64,000 bases of DNA. It comes from Carya illinoinensis. Taxonomy: Eukaryota; Streptophyta; Magnoliopsida; Fagales; Juglandaceae. A program made the translations under genes and the position numbers. Under the pieces are notes generated by a model. It ran no database searches. It was not told the DNA's origin and saw nothing but the letters and a program-made list of their open reading frames with translations. Below are positions 10,563 through 23,996 of this stretch, in pieces; the stretch's first letter is position 1, and every line of letters begins with the position of its first letter. Location of the stretch: contig NC_056765.1 of assembly GCF_018687715.1 (NCBI RefSeq), positions 26,433,129 to 26,497,128 of the forward strand. The letters run 5' to 3'.

Positions 10563-13500
10563 AGCCAATTTAAATCTCCCCCTCCTCCCCTGACTTCCTC
10601 ACTTTCCCCTCTATATCTCTTTGTTTCTCTCTATGAATACGATTTAGCATTCTCACACATTTTCGACCGTTGCTGCCGCTGTCTTCTCGCCACCGTTTTC
10701 TCTTCAATGCCGGTGAGTTTCTTACTCTCTCTTTCCCTCTCTCGGATTCGGTAGCTACATTTCTCTCTCACTGTCTGTCATGGAATCCACCATTTCTCTC
10801 CTTTTCTCTTTGATTTTCTTTCCGTTAGCTACATTTCCTTCGCATGAAAGCAAGTCACTCCAGATTTGTGACAGATTTGTTTTATTGTTATTTTAATCAA
10901 GAGATTTTCGATTTTAGGGTTTGTAATCAAGGTATTTTAAGGGTGAACCTATAGATATACAATAATATTGGTTTGTATTCTCTCAAGTGAATTTTAAGAG
11001 AGTTGTTTACTGATGTTTGGGGTCATTTTCATATCAGTTGTATTTTTCTAACTATTATATCAAACTTACGGAGACTCGTCCATGGCCACCGAGAGATGAC
11101 TGCAACAAACAGGTGAGTTTTGAATCTCAATAGGGAATATGAGTTGCTTTTCCATCTGTTAGTTTAGAGATCACCTGCAATAACAAACAGTAAACACTAG
11201 GGCTTTTGCATTAAAAAATTGTATTTGAGGGTGATAATGTAAATAGTACTAAATAAATAGATGTACCTAAATTGCAAAAGCACATACGTTTTATTCAGAG
11301 AAAAAATATCTACTATTGTTTGAGTTGTGGGCAAGCAACACAATTCCTTTTTTATTATGTTTTCTTAAGCATTATATATATTTATACTTGTTTGTAGAAA
11401 AAAAAAAAAGTCTGTAGAGGAGCTAAATGATGAGACAAATGGGAAATTACCTTCGAACATGTTTTTCATTTTATCCTAAATTCATGAGGTTTTCAATTTT
11501 CATGCAGTTGTTGAAGACATATACATGCGGAGGCAGCCATTACCCTCTATGGATGCCATATACTTCATCTAGCCATCCAAAGAGAAGTAATTATTCTCCT
11601 TTTGGTAGCTGGTTATAGATACTCATAGTGATAAATGAGCAGAATTACATAACTAATTCCATTATTATATTATTGATATGCAGAATTGCTATATCATGAC
11701 TTGGGATTAATAAATAAATAATAGGTCCTACGACACAAAAAGTATAGAGCGGACACTAAAAAAATATAAATATGATCACTATTAATGTCAAATGCTAATA
11801 AATATATTAATGCATCTTTAGTCTTTTACCTGATCTATATATCTTGATGAGGAGGAGGAGGAGAGGAGAATGTAGGAAAGAAAATGTCAAATGTTGCATG
11901 AAGTTGATTAACCAACATGCTTTTGCATGTGTGAGTACTTGGATTTCAAGTTTAATGTAAGAAAAAGGAAGAGAATGTATCTAAACAAGTAATGGCAATA
12001 GTTTAGTTACAGGTAAAGATAAAATTTATCTAAACTCACATGATTTATATTTTATTTGCTATATCATGTCTATTCTATCATTAATACTTCTCTCTGTCCT
12101 GTGTTTCTGGGTCACATGCATATGGGTTCACAGCACATTTGTATTTTGTGTGCAAGTACTGGAATTATTTTTGTGGAGTACCCTACCACTCTCTGTCATG
12201 TGAATTTAACTGGGACTGATATTGTAACTGATATTTTAGGTTTCTGTGTTTTTGGACAGCCCTGGTTCGTATGATGAGACTGATAGAATAATTGGGAAGA
12301 TGAAGTAGATTTCTCTTGTTCCTATCCACAGTATCTATTCTCCAAATGGTGTGTTACTAATTTTAGTTTTGTTGTCAACTTTTTTGCCTTCTTGTTATTT
12401 GGGTTGGTTTTCTATGATGTTCATGGGGTGCTACTATCAAACTCGATCTGTGTATTTTGTATGTGCTTTGTGGGAAGTTATGTTATTATGTCGTAATAAT
12501 GACCAACCAAACAACTGGAACATATTATGTATATGTGAGTTTGTTGGTAATTTTCATTCAGAAAAAATCAAATAAAAAAAAGATAATTATAACAAAAAAA
12601 TACCCTAATCATTCGCAACATCCAAGAGACATGTACGTGCCTATGAGATGAGGTAGTAAACTTTGAAGATTTGAGGCCAACAAACCTATTGGTACCATGT
12701 GTATGGGCATGTTGGGGCACTCACAGTCGCACAGATAGGATGGCATGCATTGAGCACCACATACAGGGACAAAGCTAGGATGTTTATCTGATTGGGGGCC
12801 AGCTCCAATATATATATATATGATGCTATCATAATTTCCTGATTCATTACAGAATTGTCAAAAAAATATACTAACTGCATATAATTAATTAAGAAAAATA
12901 TTTGGTAGAGTGGGTTTAGATTTTGAAAAGCTTTTCAAATGAGTTTCTACGATGATACCAAAATGAAGCGATCAGATTTTTATTTTTATTCTTTTTTTCT
13001 AGATTCTGATTTTGATATATGGGATTGCTTAGATATTTATATCTGTCTATTAAATATTGCTCTAATCTATTAAATATTTGGGTGGGTGGGTTCTACAGTC
13101 ACAAGTCAATGTGACTAGCTAGCTCTTTTTATGCGTTTTCTCCTTCACATATTTTAGGTTTTCTTTACTCTTCGGTTTGTGAACTCAATTAATTGGTGGT
13201 TTATTTTTAGAAAAGTAGCAAACTGTAGGCCCAAGTCTCAAATCGATCATGATATGTATAGTAGTTAAAAACTTGAAATCTCTTAAGCTACTATTAAAAA
13301 GCCTTGAAATCTCATATTCATTGTACCCTTTCAAATAGCATCAAGTTTTGTCAACATTTTTATCGCATGGGAGCGAAGCCACGTGAGCAAGTCTCTAAGA
13401 AAGAGATAGAAACTTTTAAATTTGGTATACAGATCCACAAGTAATATGTAATAATAATCTCAAAACATTTAATAACACATGAGAAAATAATAATAAAAAA

Positions 13501-13966
13501 AATACGAAAATCTGGATATGAGTTATATTAAATAATATTACAGCTTACAATTGATAGTTGATGGACTTTACCGTCATTGATATTAATATGAAAAATTATT
13601 GTGTAGCCCAATTGCCTGATAGAGTTGAAGTCTTAAGGGCCTGTAGCCCAATTGCTTCTTATCTTGTGTTTTTATTATTGTCACAATTACATCATTGAAC
13701 ATTAGGGCCACTAGTGGCCCATGTTAGGGTTTATGCTTTCTATTATTTTCTTTAAATTCTGATTGGTTAGGACATAGGGTGAGTCCATGTGTGGAATCCT
13801 ATTACAGATTTTTTTTTTTTTTTAAAATGATGTTTCTTGTTTAAAAAAGGGTACTGTAGCAACCTCTATGAAAATTAAGCTAGGTTTATGTCCTCCTACA
13901 TGGGAGTATCTAATCATGCTTGTTTGGACTAATTTTTTCTACTGACCTATCCATATTTGTTTCTAG
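10563..13966 (+). other. 5' leader and non-coding interior of the CACTA element
   Basis: The CT-rich stretch 10563-10712 ends in a plausible donor (gccg|gtgagt at about 10710) and may be an untranslated leader exon of the transposase. The remaining 3 kb hold only short open frames, an AT microsatellite near 12809-12821, and a patch 'acagggacaaagctaggatg' near 12764 that looks like part of another dispersed repeat. No coding domain is visible until 13967. Confidence 0.45.
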
Positions 13967-16790
13967 ATAGATAAGAGTTGGATGCAAATCACTGATAGAT
14001 TTGGATCTAGAGAATATGCTAAAGAAGTTAAGGAGTTTCTTACCTTGGCCCGATCTCATGCTACAAGTGAGACAATCCGTTGCCCATGTGTCTGATGTTC
14101 AAATAATCACTTTCGACTAATAAGTCAGGTATAGAGACACTTGTTCATTAAAGGTATTGACGAGAATTATATGGTGTGGATTTTTCATGGTGAGGAAGAA
14201 GATTTAATCATAAGTGATGATAATGATGATCTACATGATCCCGAACAAGAGGATGACCTTCATTGATGACGTTAATGTTATGTTACGAGATATTCGGGCT
14301 GGGGAATTTCCTGATGTTCCCATAACTGAGTCATTCCATGCTGAGGATTCGTCATCAGTCGATATTAATTCATCTCGCACTTTCAATCAATTGTTGGCTG
14401 ATTCTCGACGTTCTCTTTATGAATATTGTACAAAGTATTCTTAATTATCATTTACTGTCAAGTTGCTACACATTAAAACACTTGGTGGTTGGAGTGTAAA
14501 ATCTTTCGACATGCTTTTGCACTTGCTAAAGTCAGCTTTTCCCAATGCTCTTTTGCTAAACTCATATCAAGAGTCACGTAACTTCGTGCAAAGAACAAAC
14601 AGATTCCATGTGGTTGACATATAGTCGAAAACATTGCTACATGAGTCATTGTCGATTCTTGCCATCGAGCCATATCTGGAGAAAGCTATAAAACATGCAA
14701 ATTTTGGTAAAGCTATAAAAAAAAAAATGCGTACTATAGAGGAGTTTGATTGGACAAAAAAATATATCTTCTTTCAATTACCATATTGGTCGACCATAAA
14801 GATTAGACATAATCTAAATGTAATACACATTGAGAAGAACATTTGTGACAATATTATAGGAACTTTGATGAATATCTTAAGCAAAACTAAAGATCATCCT
14901 AATGCACGTCATGATCTTTTCAATCTCAACATAAGGAATGAGTTACACCTTATTCAAGATGGACAACACATTAGCATGCCACATGCATGTTATACACTAT
15001 ATGGAGCTGAGCGAACTGGTTTTTGTAGTTGGTTGCTTGATGTGAAATTTTCAGATGGTTTCGCTTCGAACATCACCAGATGTATTAGTGTACCTGATTG
15101 CAAAATCTCAGGAATGAAAAGTCATGATTGTCACATTTTCATGCAAATATTACTTCCTGCTGCAATTTCTAGATACTTGCGCCAAGATGTACGATTGGCA
15201 CTAACTGAGTTGAGCACTTTTCAAAGAATTGTATGCTAGAACATGTAGGGTTTATGTCTTAGAGAAGCTTCAAGATGATATCGCTATCATTCTATGCAAG
15301 TTGGAGATGATTTTTCTGCCTACCTTCTTCGATATAATGGTGCACTTAGCCTACCATTTGCCACGTGAGGTGCTGCTTGCAGGGCCAGTTCAATATAAGT
15401 AGATGTATCCTTTCGAGAGGTATTTTAGAAAATTCAAAAGATATGTTAAGAATAAGGCCTACCCAGAAGGTTCAATAGCTGAGGCCTATATCCATGTACA
15501 ATGCTTGAATTTTTGTTCCATGTACCTTAATGATGTTGAGACTAGATTCAATCCTCTTGAATGTAACGTTGATAAAGGAGATGAGAGTGTAGGAGAGGGA
15601 CTATCTGTTTTTTCACAAAAGGTGCCCCCCATGGGTTTCACATCAAGTCACCAATTAGATGATGACATTTTCATAAAAGCCACATGGTATATTCTTAGTA
15701 ATTGCATAGATATTGGGGAATACCTTAAGTAAGTAACCAAACTACTTACCAATTTAGTTTCTAAAGATACTGATTTACTTGTGTTGATTAACTAGTGTTG
15801 GCCTTTTGTCTAGTGAGCACTACTTGCAAGTGAGTGAAGAGTATCCCGACAATGTCGATAATATGCATGCTGTAAAATTTCCAGATTAGTTCAAGTCACA
15901 TGTATGTAAATTCACTCTTGGTATGTTTGTTTTACGCCAAAACTTGTATTGTGTTTACTTTATGTGATTCCTTGTTTGAACTTTTGATAGATTCAAAGTC
16001 GACGCGCTGATAATTCTCGAGAAGTTTCAGAAGATTTATATGCCCTAGCATGTGATCTTGACCCTTAGGGTGTGTCCTATTCTGATTGCATAAGCAATGG
16101 TATAAGATTTCATATCACAAATCGTGAATAATATCGTCGCACCCAAAACTTAGGTGTCATGATCATTAGTGAACAACTAGGATCCGAGAAGCTTGAGTTC
16201 TTTGGTAGACTAATAGACATTTTGGAAGTCCGCTACATGGGTTGGCGTCATGTTTACTTATTCAAGCATGAATGGTTCGACATCTCTGATTCCAAACGAG
16301 GGATACATGTGGAACAACATCTTACTAGTGTGAATATGTCTCATATAGCTTATAAGGACGACTCTTTTGTTTTGGCATGCCAAGCTTCACAAGTGTTTTA
16401 TTTAAAAAATCGTAGCATCCGTAGTGATTGGTATGTAGTGCAAAAGGTCATAAATAGAAATGTTTATAACCTTCCACGAGAACCCCTTATTGAAGATGAC
16501 GCATCTGATTCTAGTGATGATGCATACCAAGAGGATAATTCTAGCGATGCTTGAGTGTCCATGCTAATGACATTCCACTGCAAACAGACATGCACAGGCC
16601 TAATGTATAGCCAGAGCAGATTGATATTCACACGTCCGTAATGCAAAGGTCAAATTGGGATCACTTTGAGCAAGGTTTTATCAAGAATGATACTAGTGAA
16701 GATAGTTCTAATGACAGCACTGAATTGGAGGGTAGCATAGAAGAAGATAGCCTCTTGACGGAGGATGAACTAGCCACTTATTTCTCTTGA
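13967..16790 (+). pseudogene. TNP2-type CACTA transposase remnant
   Basis: Starting after an AG at 13966, the translation DKSWMQITDRFGSREYA followed by FLTLARSH and IRCPC matches the transposase-associated domain that opens plant TNP2 proteins; the expected ATG reads ATA. Transposase_21-like sequence follows at about 14470-15240 (for example HIEKNICDNIIGTLMNI near 14830-14877). DUF4218-like (PFERYFRKFKRYVKNKAYPEGSIAEAY at 15406-15486) and DUF4216-like sequence (GVMIISEQLGSEKLEFFGRL at about 16153 onward) come next, then an acidic tail. In-frame stops near 14092, 14130, 15237 and elsewhere break it. The encoded protein would have been the endonuclease that cuts the CACTA ends. Confidence 0.85.
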
Positions 16791-16906
16791 ATATAAGTAT
16801 TTTTTTCAATTTAGTATCATTTTGTGTAAGTTGCTTATTAAGTTTGTTATTTTTTTTTAAAAAACATTGCAAAGTTTAATGGTATATTAACTATGTAATT
16901 GCGAAT

Positions 16907-18538
16907 ATGTCGACAAGTGAAAGAAGCAAAGGTAGAGGTAGAGGCCAAGCATGTGGCGTGAACTATAATGGAGGAAGATCTCAAAGAAATGAAGTTTGAA
17001 ATAGAGTACCTATTGCTGTTCTTAGAGATGATGCATTCTGAAGCTCAGATGACTCAGCTGAGCAACCCAATGTCATCCCGAATGACATGCCAGCATTCGA
17101 TGTGTCACTAAGCACAAACCCGTCTGGTATTAATCTAATTTTTACTGGTATTAGTGTTACAAATTGTTTAACATTATATGCTTAACATGGTGGTTATTTT
17201 GATTTTTGAACTTAGTACCACCTTGTCTGAAGCGTAGGCGAGGAGAAGCAAAATGCACAGAATTTAAGAAGGTGCGAAAACATGAAAAGATACCTTTGAG
17301 AATAAAGGATGGTGAAACTGCACCTTGTTGTGAAAATGCACTCATTTTTACTACAAGAATTACATGGTTGGTTAAGCATTATATGGACTTGAGTCATGCA
17401 AGCTGGTATGACGTACTAGCTAATGAAAAGGAAGAATTGATTTCAAAAGTTCAGGTAAAAGTATTGAATTTCATACATATTCAAATAGAGTATCGAATTA
17501 ATTTGTTTGATGTTTGTCTCTAGAATGACTTCATCCTTGATTGGACCAAGAAGAATCATTGTGATGCGGTTATGAAGACACTACGCAAACGGTTTAATCA
17601 TATTCGCTATGATTTACATAGAACCTATAAGCTATATGATAGTAATGAAAAAGCACTTGCGAATGTGCCATCATGGGCAACACCAGCCACTTGGGTGAAG
17701 TTATGCGCTCGATATTCAAGCGAGAACTTCAAGGTAATTTACTGGTCAATATTTAATCAATATTATGTGGCATTTTTTTAAATTAAAATAGTCATATAAT
17801 CCTCTTGACACTTCTACTTTTCTCATTTATATCATGTCTTGTGTGAGTGCAATGAATGTCTGAACAAAATAAATTTAATAGGGAGAAGCAACAAAACAAT
17901 CATACAGCTGGACGAAGGTCATTTGTGCGGCTAATGGAGATGAGGGTAAGTCTCCATTTTGGTTGAAATATTCCTTAAGATTTCCTATATATATTCAGTC
18001 TAAGTTGAATGTAATTTGCTTGTATTTGAAGTCTGGGAATGATAAAACTGTGGTTGATTTCTTTAAAGAAGTGAGGTGGTAAAAAAAGAAGAACAAATTT
18101 GTAACTCCCATGACAGAAAAGTAATATGTGAGTATTAAATAAAATCCATTGATTTTTAGAAAAAATCGTCAAATAATTTTTCATTCTATAAATACATATT
18201 ATGAGCACTAACATGTGTGATTTTCTATTGGTTGATAGGATAAGATGGTTGCAAATATGTCAAAATTGGAGCCTGAGAAGCGGACTACTGAGGTTGCAAT
18301 GACAATTTTCAAGGAAGTTTTGGGTCAAAGGTTAGGATATGTAAGGGAGCTCGGCGAGATGGTTATTTCCGAATCATCTAGACAAGCAACTGATACCCAA
18401 ATAGCAGAATTAACTGAACGTGCAGAAAGATATGAGAAAGAGGTTGCAGATTATAAAGGACAACTTGATGACTTACGAGAGAATGTCATGTTACTACAAG
18501 CCAAGTACGACAAGTTTATAAAGAGATATGAGTCATAG
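16907..18538 (+). pseudogene. Transposase_24 (TNP1/TNPA-like) remnant, copy 1
   Basis: From the ATG at 16907 the frame reads a Gly/Arg-rich start, then a stop replaces Arg at about 16996 and another lies near 17038. Recognisable exons follow: VPPCLKRRRGEAK at 17215, a KNHCDAVMKTLRKRF block at 17551, and a C-terminal coiled coil at 18245-18538 (EVLGQRLGYVRELG, then a heptad-rich tail). Plant CACTA elements carry this second gene next to TNP2; its product binds subterminal repeats. The same gene type is intact near the right edge of the window. Confidence 0.8.
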
Positions 18539-18959
18539 AGGCAGACTCAGGGATAGTAGATTTGTAGTTTAACAATAGTGCTTATCGTTAAATAAATTTG
18601 TAGTTTTGTGGGTTCTTTTAAGCCATTTGCTTTTCTTAATGACATCAATAAACCTTAACAATAGTTCTAATGGTTTATAGACTTAAAAAAATGAAGTGCA
18701 TAAAGATTTTAGATGAGTAATTTTAGAACTTTATTTTATTGAGAAATTTATTGTCGGCCCAAAATAATTTTACTTACTTGAAATGAAATTTATAATATTT
18801 CAATTAATTTTAGAGTATTTGTGAGAAAAAAAATATTTTATTTGCATAGAGGAAAGAAAATAAGTTCATTTGATTTGAGTGAATAAAAATCAATATAATT
18901 GAGAGGAGAAAAAAAATAAATATAATTGAGAGGAGAAAAAAAATAAAAATTGTGTATGA

Positions 18960-19140
18960 TAGAGATATTTGCGGCGAAATATAATAGACTTTTTGCGGCT
19001 ACATTTAGTCGCCGCAAATAATGAAAAAGATTTCTTTACTCACGAATTCGGGACAAATTTTTTCCGTCACAAATTCTTTTGTGGCGAAAAATAGACTTTT
19101 TTTGGCGACTAAGTTTCGCCGCAAAAACCCTTATTTGTTT
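18960..19140. repeat. 3' subterminal repeats of the CACTA element
   Basis: 'gcggcgaaatataatagact' is followed by 'tttagtcgccgcaaataatg', and a second set 'gtggcgaaaaatagactttt' / 'ggcgactaagtttcgccgc' follows, forming inverted pairs within 100 bp of the end. Confidence 0.6.
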
Positions 19141-19221
19141 TAGTGGAGGCATATATAAAAGGTGTGATGTGAATGTACATGTTCTTGCATGCAGTCACAT
19201 TCACTAGATTCATAATTAATA

Positions 19222-19778
19222 CTACAAGAAAAGTGCTTATCTATGGTCAGTTATTTTCTGCTAAAATGATTACTTCCTGTCAAAATTAGTCTATTTTCAT
19301 TATTATTGTGAATGACATATCCCACTACCGATCGTGATCGTCAACCTGCAAGTCAAAAGTGAATGGCATTGGATGCATGTGGTCACTCCAATGCCTAAGG
19401 TAGTAAAGTATAATGTATAATGGCTCAAGTATATGATCAAAAGTGATTTTGGAGTTACCTGTTACTTACATATAGGCTCCAAAATCACTTTTGATCATAT
19501 ACTTGAGCCGTTACTTATATATGGGCTCCAAAATCACTTTTGATCATATACTTGAGCCATTTATGTATATGTAACTCAAAAATCACTTCTGATCATATAC
19601 TTGATCTATTGTACATTATACTTTACAGACATAAGCATCTGAGTGACCGTAGACATCCAATGCCATTCACTTTTAACTTGCAAGTTGACAATCACGATCG
19701 ATAGTGGGACACGTCTTTTACAATTACTACTCATTCTCGTTATAAATAACCTGTCATAAATATTCATTTTTCTTATAG
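19222..19778. repeat. large fold-back element, copy 1
   Basis: The arms run inward from 'ctacaagaaaagtgcttatc' at 19222 and its counterpart '..atttttcttatag' ending near 19778. Long matching stretches such as 'gaatggcattggatg' / 'catccaatgccattc' and 'cactaccgatcgtgatcg' / 'cacgatcgatagtg' pair over more than 200 bp. The centre holds direct copies of 'aatcacttttgatcatatac' followed by 'ttgagcc'. No coding capacity. The CTACAAGAAAA end resembles CACTA-related MITEs. Confidence 0.75.
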
Positions 19779-20275
19779 CTAGAATATTATAGAGTTACAT
19801 ATATACTTTTCATGGCCTTAAGTTGCACGAATGCTGAACATGATATAGATAAAAGAATTTGTATGGTGAATGCATTAGTAGTTAAACAATTAGATCCAAA
19901 AAAAAAATTAAAAAAAAAACTCCCCATGCACAAATTGGTGTGAGGTCTTTAGGAGAAGGCCGGGGTGAACTCTCCCCATGCACCCCTTAATAGAGGTAGC
20001 CCATCCGAGCCACCTTGAATATGACTCAATCGGGACAGATCACAGCAGTGGCTTGTGTGTTTTGGGGAATTCTGTCTCTTCCACGCCTAACCCACACCTT
20101 ATGGCGTGGTTTTGGCCACTCTAAAGATGCATGAGCCACCACTAGAAAGCCACAAAGTATTGGACCTAACACTTTTGGGTGGTTTAAATATGTTGCCCTC
20201 GATGGATGGGAGCTGTGACGGGGGTTCAACTTTCAAGCCTCTCTTCTAGTACTCTAGCCCATTCACTCATGGGAT

Positions 20276-20466
20276 GTTTGGATTCAAAAATATTATCATT
20301 TCATTTTATTTCAACATTACAATTCTTATAAACTTTCAAAAAGGATATAATAAACAATTCAATTTTTTCAAATCTCAAAATAAAAATAATATTAAAAAAT
20401 AATATACTAATAATATTTTATTCAACTTTCATTTTATTCTATCTCAATTCAACTTACTATCCAAAT
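20276..20466. mobile_element. MITE, family A (GTTTGGAT ends)
   Basis: About 190 bp bounded by GTTTGGAT and ATCCAAAT, with an AT-rich interior containing 'aataataaacaattcaa'-like and 'ttaaaaaataatatactaat' sequence. Related copies lie at 25667, 27174, 29791 and 50422, two of them in reverse orientation. Confidence 0.65.
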
Positions 20467-21235
20467 CTCTCAGCGTACAAAAAAGCACCCAGCTAACCCG
20501 ATCCTATCGATCAAAAGAATTTCAGTTATATTTCAAAAGTTATTAGGCTGACATTACTCGAAAATACCGATATATATATATATATATAAAGTTTTTATAT
20601 TAATCACCTTATAGTTCATCAACATTAACAGAAAATATGTATTCAATCACTAATTGTCATGGGTCAAAGCTGCAACTCTAATATTTTTTAAAAATAGAAA
20701 ATATAGTTATAATAAAAATGATCTATTTTTAATCTAAAAGCAGAAAACTAAGAAACTGTATGTAATTGGAAGCCTAGCTACCATCGTATGACCGTGTTTT
20801 GACCAACATTTGATGGCCAGAATATTCAATATGGCCAATGGGCCATCTAGCCTCCAAAGTGTGGTCCATATTGGGCCATCTCATTGTGGCCACAAATTGG
20901 CCCACCCAAATCTATGGTGGCTAGGGTGGCAACCACCACGGATAGCCAGCCCTTCTATGTTTTTTCCTTCATTTTTGTTTTTTTTTTTAAATCCAATTTA
21001 AGTTTAATTTTTTATTTTTAAGGAATCTTAACCTATTTTTTTAAAAAATAAAATCAACAGCTGACAACTTGTGATTACGTTAATGTTAATGAATAGAGAA
21101 ATTAATGAAGGATCCTAATTCTAATTTACTCAAAGTATAGGGATCTAATTATAAAAAAGAATGGACATATCACTAAAGTTAAGTTTCCTATAGCACATTT
21201 TGATCTGTATTTTGTTTGGAGGTCAACTAGAGTTA

Positions 21236-22229
21236 GCCTTTTGTCTAGTGAGCACTACTTGTAGGTGAGTGAAGAGTATTCCGACAATGTCGATAATATG
21301 CATGCTGCAAAATTTCCAGACTGGTTCAAGTCACATGTATGTAAACTCACTCTTGGTATGTTTATTTTACGCCAAAACTTGTATTGTTTTTACTTTATGT
21401 GATCCCTTGTTTGAACTTTTGATAGATTCAAAGTCTATGCACTGATAATTCTTGAGAAGTTTCGAAAGATTTATATGCCCTAGTATGTGGTCTTGACCCT
21501 TGGGGTGTGTCCTATTCTGGTTGCATAAGCAATGGTATAAGATTTCATACCACAAATCGTGAAGAATATCGTTGCACCCAAAACTTAGGTGTCATGGTCA
21601 TTAGTGAACAACTAGGATCCGAGAAGCTTGAGTTCTTTGGTAGACTAGCAGACATTTTGGAAGTCCGCTACATGGGTTAGCGTCGTGTTTACTTATTCAA
21701 GTGTGAATGGTTCTACATCTCTGATTCCAAACGAGGGATACGTGTGGAACAACATCTTACTAGTGTGAATATGTCTCGTATAGCTTATAAGGACGACCCT
21801 TTTGTTTTGGCGTGCCAAGCTACACAAGTGTTTTATTTAAAAAATCGTAGCATTCGTGGTGATTGGTATGTAGTGCAAAAGGTCATAAATAGAAATGTTT
21901 ATAACCTTCCACGAGAACCCCTTATTGAAGATGACACATCTGATTCTAGTGATGATGCATACCAAGAGGATAATTCTAGCGATGCTTAAGTGAGTGCCCA
22001 TGCTAATGACATTCCATTGCAAACAAACATGCACAGGCCTAATGTAGAGCCAGAGCAGATTGATATTGACACGTCGGTAATGCAAAGGTCAAATTGGGAT
22101 CACTTTGAGCAAGGTTTTATCAAGAATGATACTAGTGAAGACAGTTCTAATTACAGTGCTGAATTGGAGGGTAGCATGGAAGAAGATAGCCTCTCGACGG
22201 AGGATGAACTAGCCACTTATTTCTCTTGA
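21236..22229 (+). pseudogene. TNP2 C-terminal fragment (duplicated copy)
   Basis: It carries the DUF4216-like part and the acidic tail of the transposase, and ends with a TGA at 22227-22229. Relative to copy 1, a Trp codon of the MGWRH stretch is TAG (about 21678). The piece has no start and no catalytic region. Confidence 0.8.
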
Positions 22230-22344
22230 ATATAAGTAGTTTTTTCAATTTAGTATAATTTTGTGTAAGTTGCTTATTAAGTTTGTTATTTAAAAAAAAA
22301 ATTAGCAAAGTTTAATGGTATATTAACTGTGTGATTGCAGGAAT

Positions 22345-23996
22345 ATGTTGACAACTGAAAGAGACAAAGGTAGAGGTAGAGGCCGAGCATGTAGCGTGAA
22401 CTATAATGGAGGAAGATCTCAAAGAAAGAAGTTCGAAATAGAGTACCTATTGCTGCTCTTAGAGATGATGCATTCTCAAGCTCAGATGACTCAACTGAGC
22501 AACCCAATGCCATCCCGAACGACATGCCAGCAGTCGATGTGTCACTAAGCACAAACCCGTCTGGTATTAATCTAATTTTTACTGGTATTAGTGCTACAAA
22601 TTGTTTAACATTATATGCTTAACATGTTGGTTATTTTTATTTTTGAACTTAGTACCACCTTGTCTGAAGCGTAGGCGAGGAGAAGCAAAAAGCACAGAAT
22701 TTGAGAAGGTGCGAAAACATGGAAAGATACCCTTGAGAATAAAGGACGGTGAAACTGCACCTTGTTGTGAAAATGCACTCATTTTTACTACAAGAATCAC
22801 ATGGTTGGTTAAACATTATATGGACTTGAGTCGTGCAAGCTGGCACGACGTACTAGCTAATGAAAAGGAAGAATTGATTTCAAGAGTTCAGGTAAAAGTA
22901 TTGAATTTCATACATATTCAAATAGAGTATCGAATTAATTTGTTTGATGTTTGTCTCTAGAATGACTTCATCCTTGATTGGACCAAGAAGAATCATCGTG
23001 ATGCGGTTACGAAGACACTACGCAAGCGGTTTAATCATATTCGCTATGATTTACATAGAACCTATAAGCTATATGATAGTAATGAAAAAGCACTTGTGAA
23101 TGTGCCATCATGGGTGACACTAGTCACTTGGGTGAAGTTATGCGCTTGATATTCAAGCGAGAACTTCAAGGTAATTTACCGATCAATACTTAATTAACAT
23201 TATGTGGCATTTTTTTAAATTAAAATAGTCATATAATCCTCTTGACACTTCTATTTTTTTCATTTATATCATGTCTCGTGTGAGTGCAGCGAATGTCTGA
23301 TCGAAATAAATTTAATAGGGAGAAGCAACAAAACAATCATATAGCTAGACGAAGGTCATTTGTACTACTAATGGAGATGAGGGTAAGTCTCCATTTTGGT
23401 TGAAATATACCTTAAGATTTCCTATATATATTCAGTCTAAGTTGAATGTAATTTGCTTATATTTGAAGTCTGGGAATGATGAAACTGTGGTTGATTTCTT
23501 TAAAGAAGTGAGGTGGTCAAAAAAGAAGGACAAATTTGTAACTCCCATGACGGAAAAGCAATATGTGAGTATTAAATAAAATCCATTGATTTTTAGAAAA
23601 AATCGTCAAATAATTTTTCATTCTATAAATACATATTATGAGCACTAACATGTGTGATTTTCTAATGGTTGATAGGATAAGATGGCTGCAAATATGTCAA
23701 AATTGGAGCCTGAGAAGCGGACTAAGGAGGCTGCAATCACAATTTTCAAGGAAGTTTTGGGTCAAAGGTCAGGATATGTAAGGGGGCTCGATGAGATGAT
23801 TATTCCTGAATCATCTAAACAAACAATTGATGCCCAAATAACAAAATTAACTGAACGTGCAGAAAGACATGAGAAAAAGGCTGCAGCTTATAAATGACAA
23901 CTTGATGACTTACGAGAGAATGTCATGTTACTACAAGCCAAGTACGACAAGTTTATAGAGAGATATGAGTCAGAGAGGCAGACTCAGGGACAGTAG
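22345..23996 (+). pseudogene. Transposase_24 (TNP1/TNPA-like) remnant, copy 2
   Basis: The copy begins at ATG 22345. A single-base deletion shifts the frame after SQRK where copy 1 has a nonsense change instead. Further lesions include a TGA in place of Arg near 23147 and a TGA at 23895 within the C-terminal coiled coil, both sense codons in copy 1. The different lesions in the two copies show decay after duplication. Confidence 0.8.

Larger units (their letters stand above)
10291..19145 (+). mobile_element. degenerate CACTA (En/Spm) DNA transposon
   Basis: It begins CACTACAAAAAA at 10291 and ends TTATTTGTTTTAGTG at 19145, giving CACTA/TAGTG terminal inverted repeats across about 8.9 kb. The three bases before it are GAC; those after it are GAG here, but the partner end at 24586 is followed by GAC, the expected 3-bp target duplication. 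Inside, on the + strand, are a TNP2-type transposase remnant and a Transposase_24-type (TNP1/TNPA-like) remnant. Subterminal repeats built on 'gcgac/gtcgc' and 'gcggcgaaa' occur at both ends. Multiple stops make it non-autonomous. Confidence 0.85.
15801..21235 (+). repeat. first copy of a 5.4-kb tandem duplication
   Basis: The segment from 'gccttttgtctagtgagcac' to 'ggaggtcaactagagtta' is repeated immediately downstream with only a few percent difference. It covers the 3' part of the CACTA element (15801-19145) and about 2.1 kb of its 3' flank. At the three breakpoints the sequence is aactagtgtt (15790), aactagagtt (21225) and aactagagtt (26613), a 10-bp microhomology with one mismatch. Confidence 0.9.
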
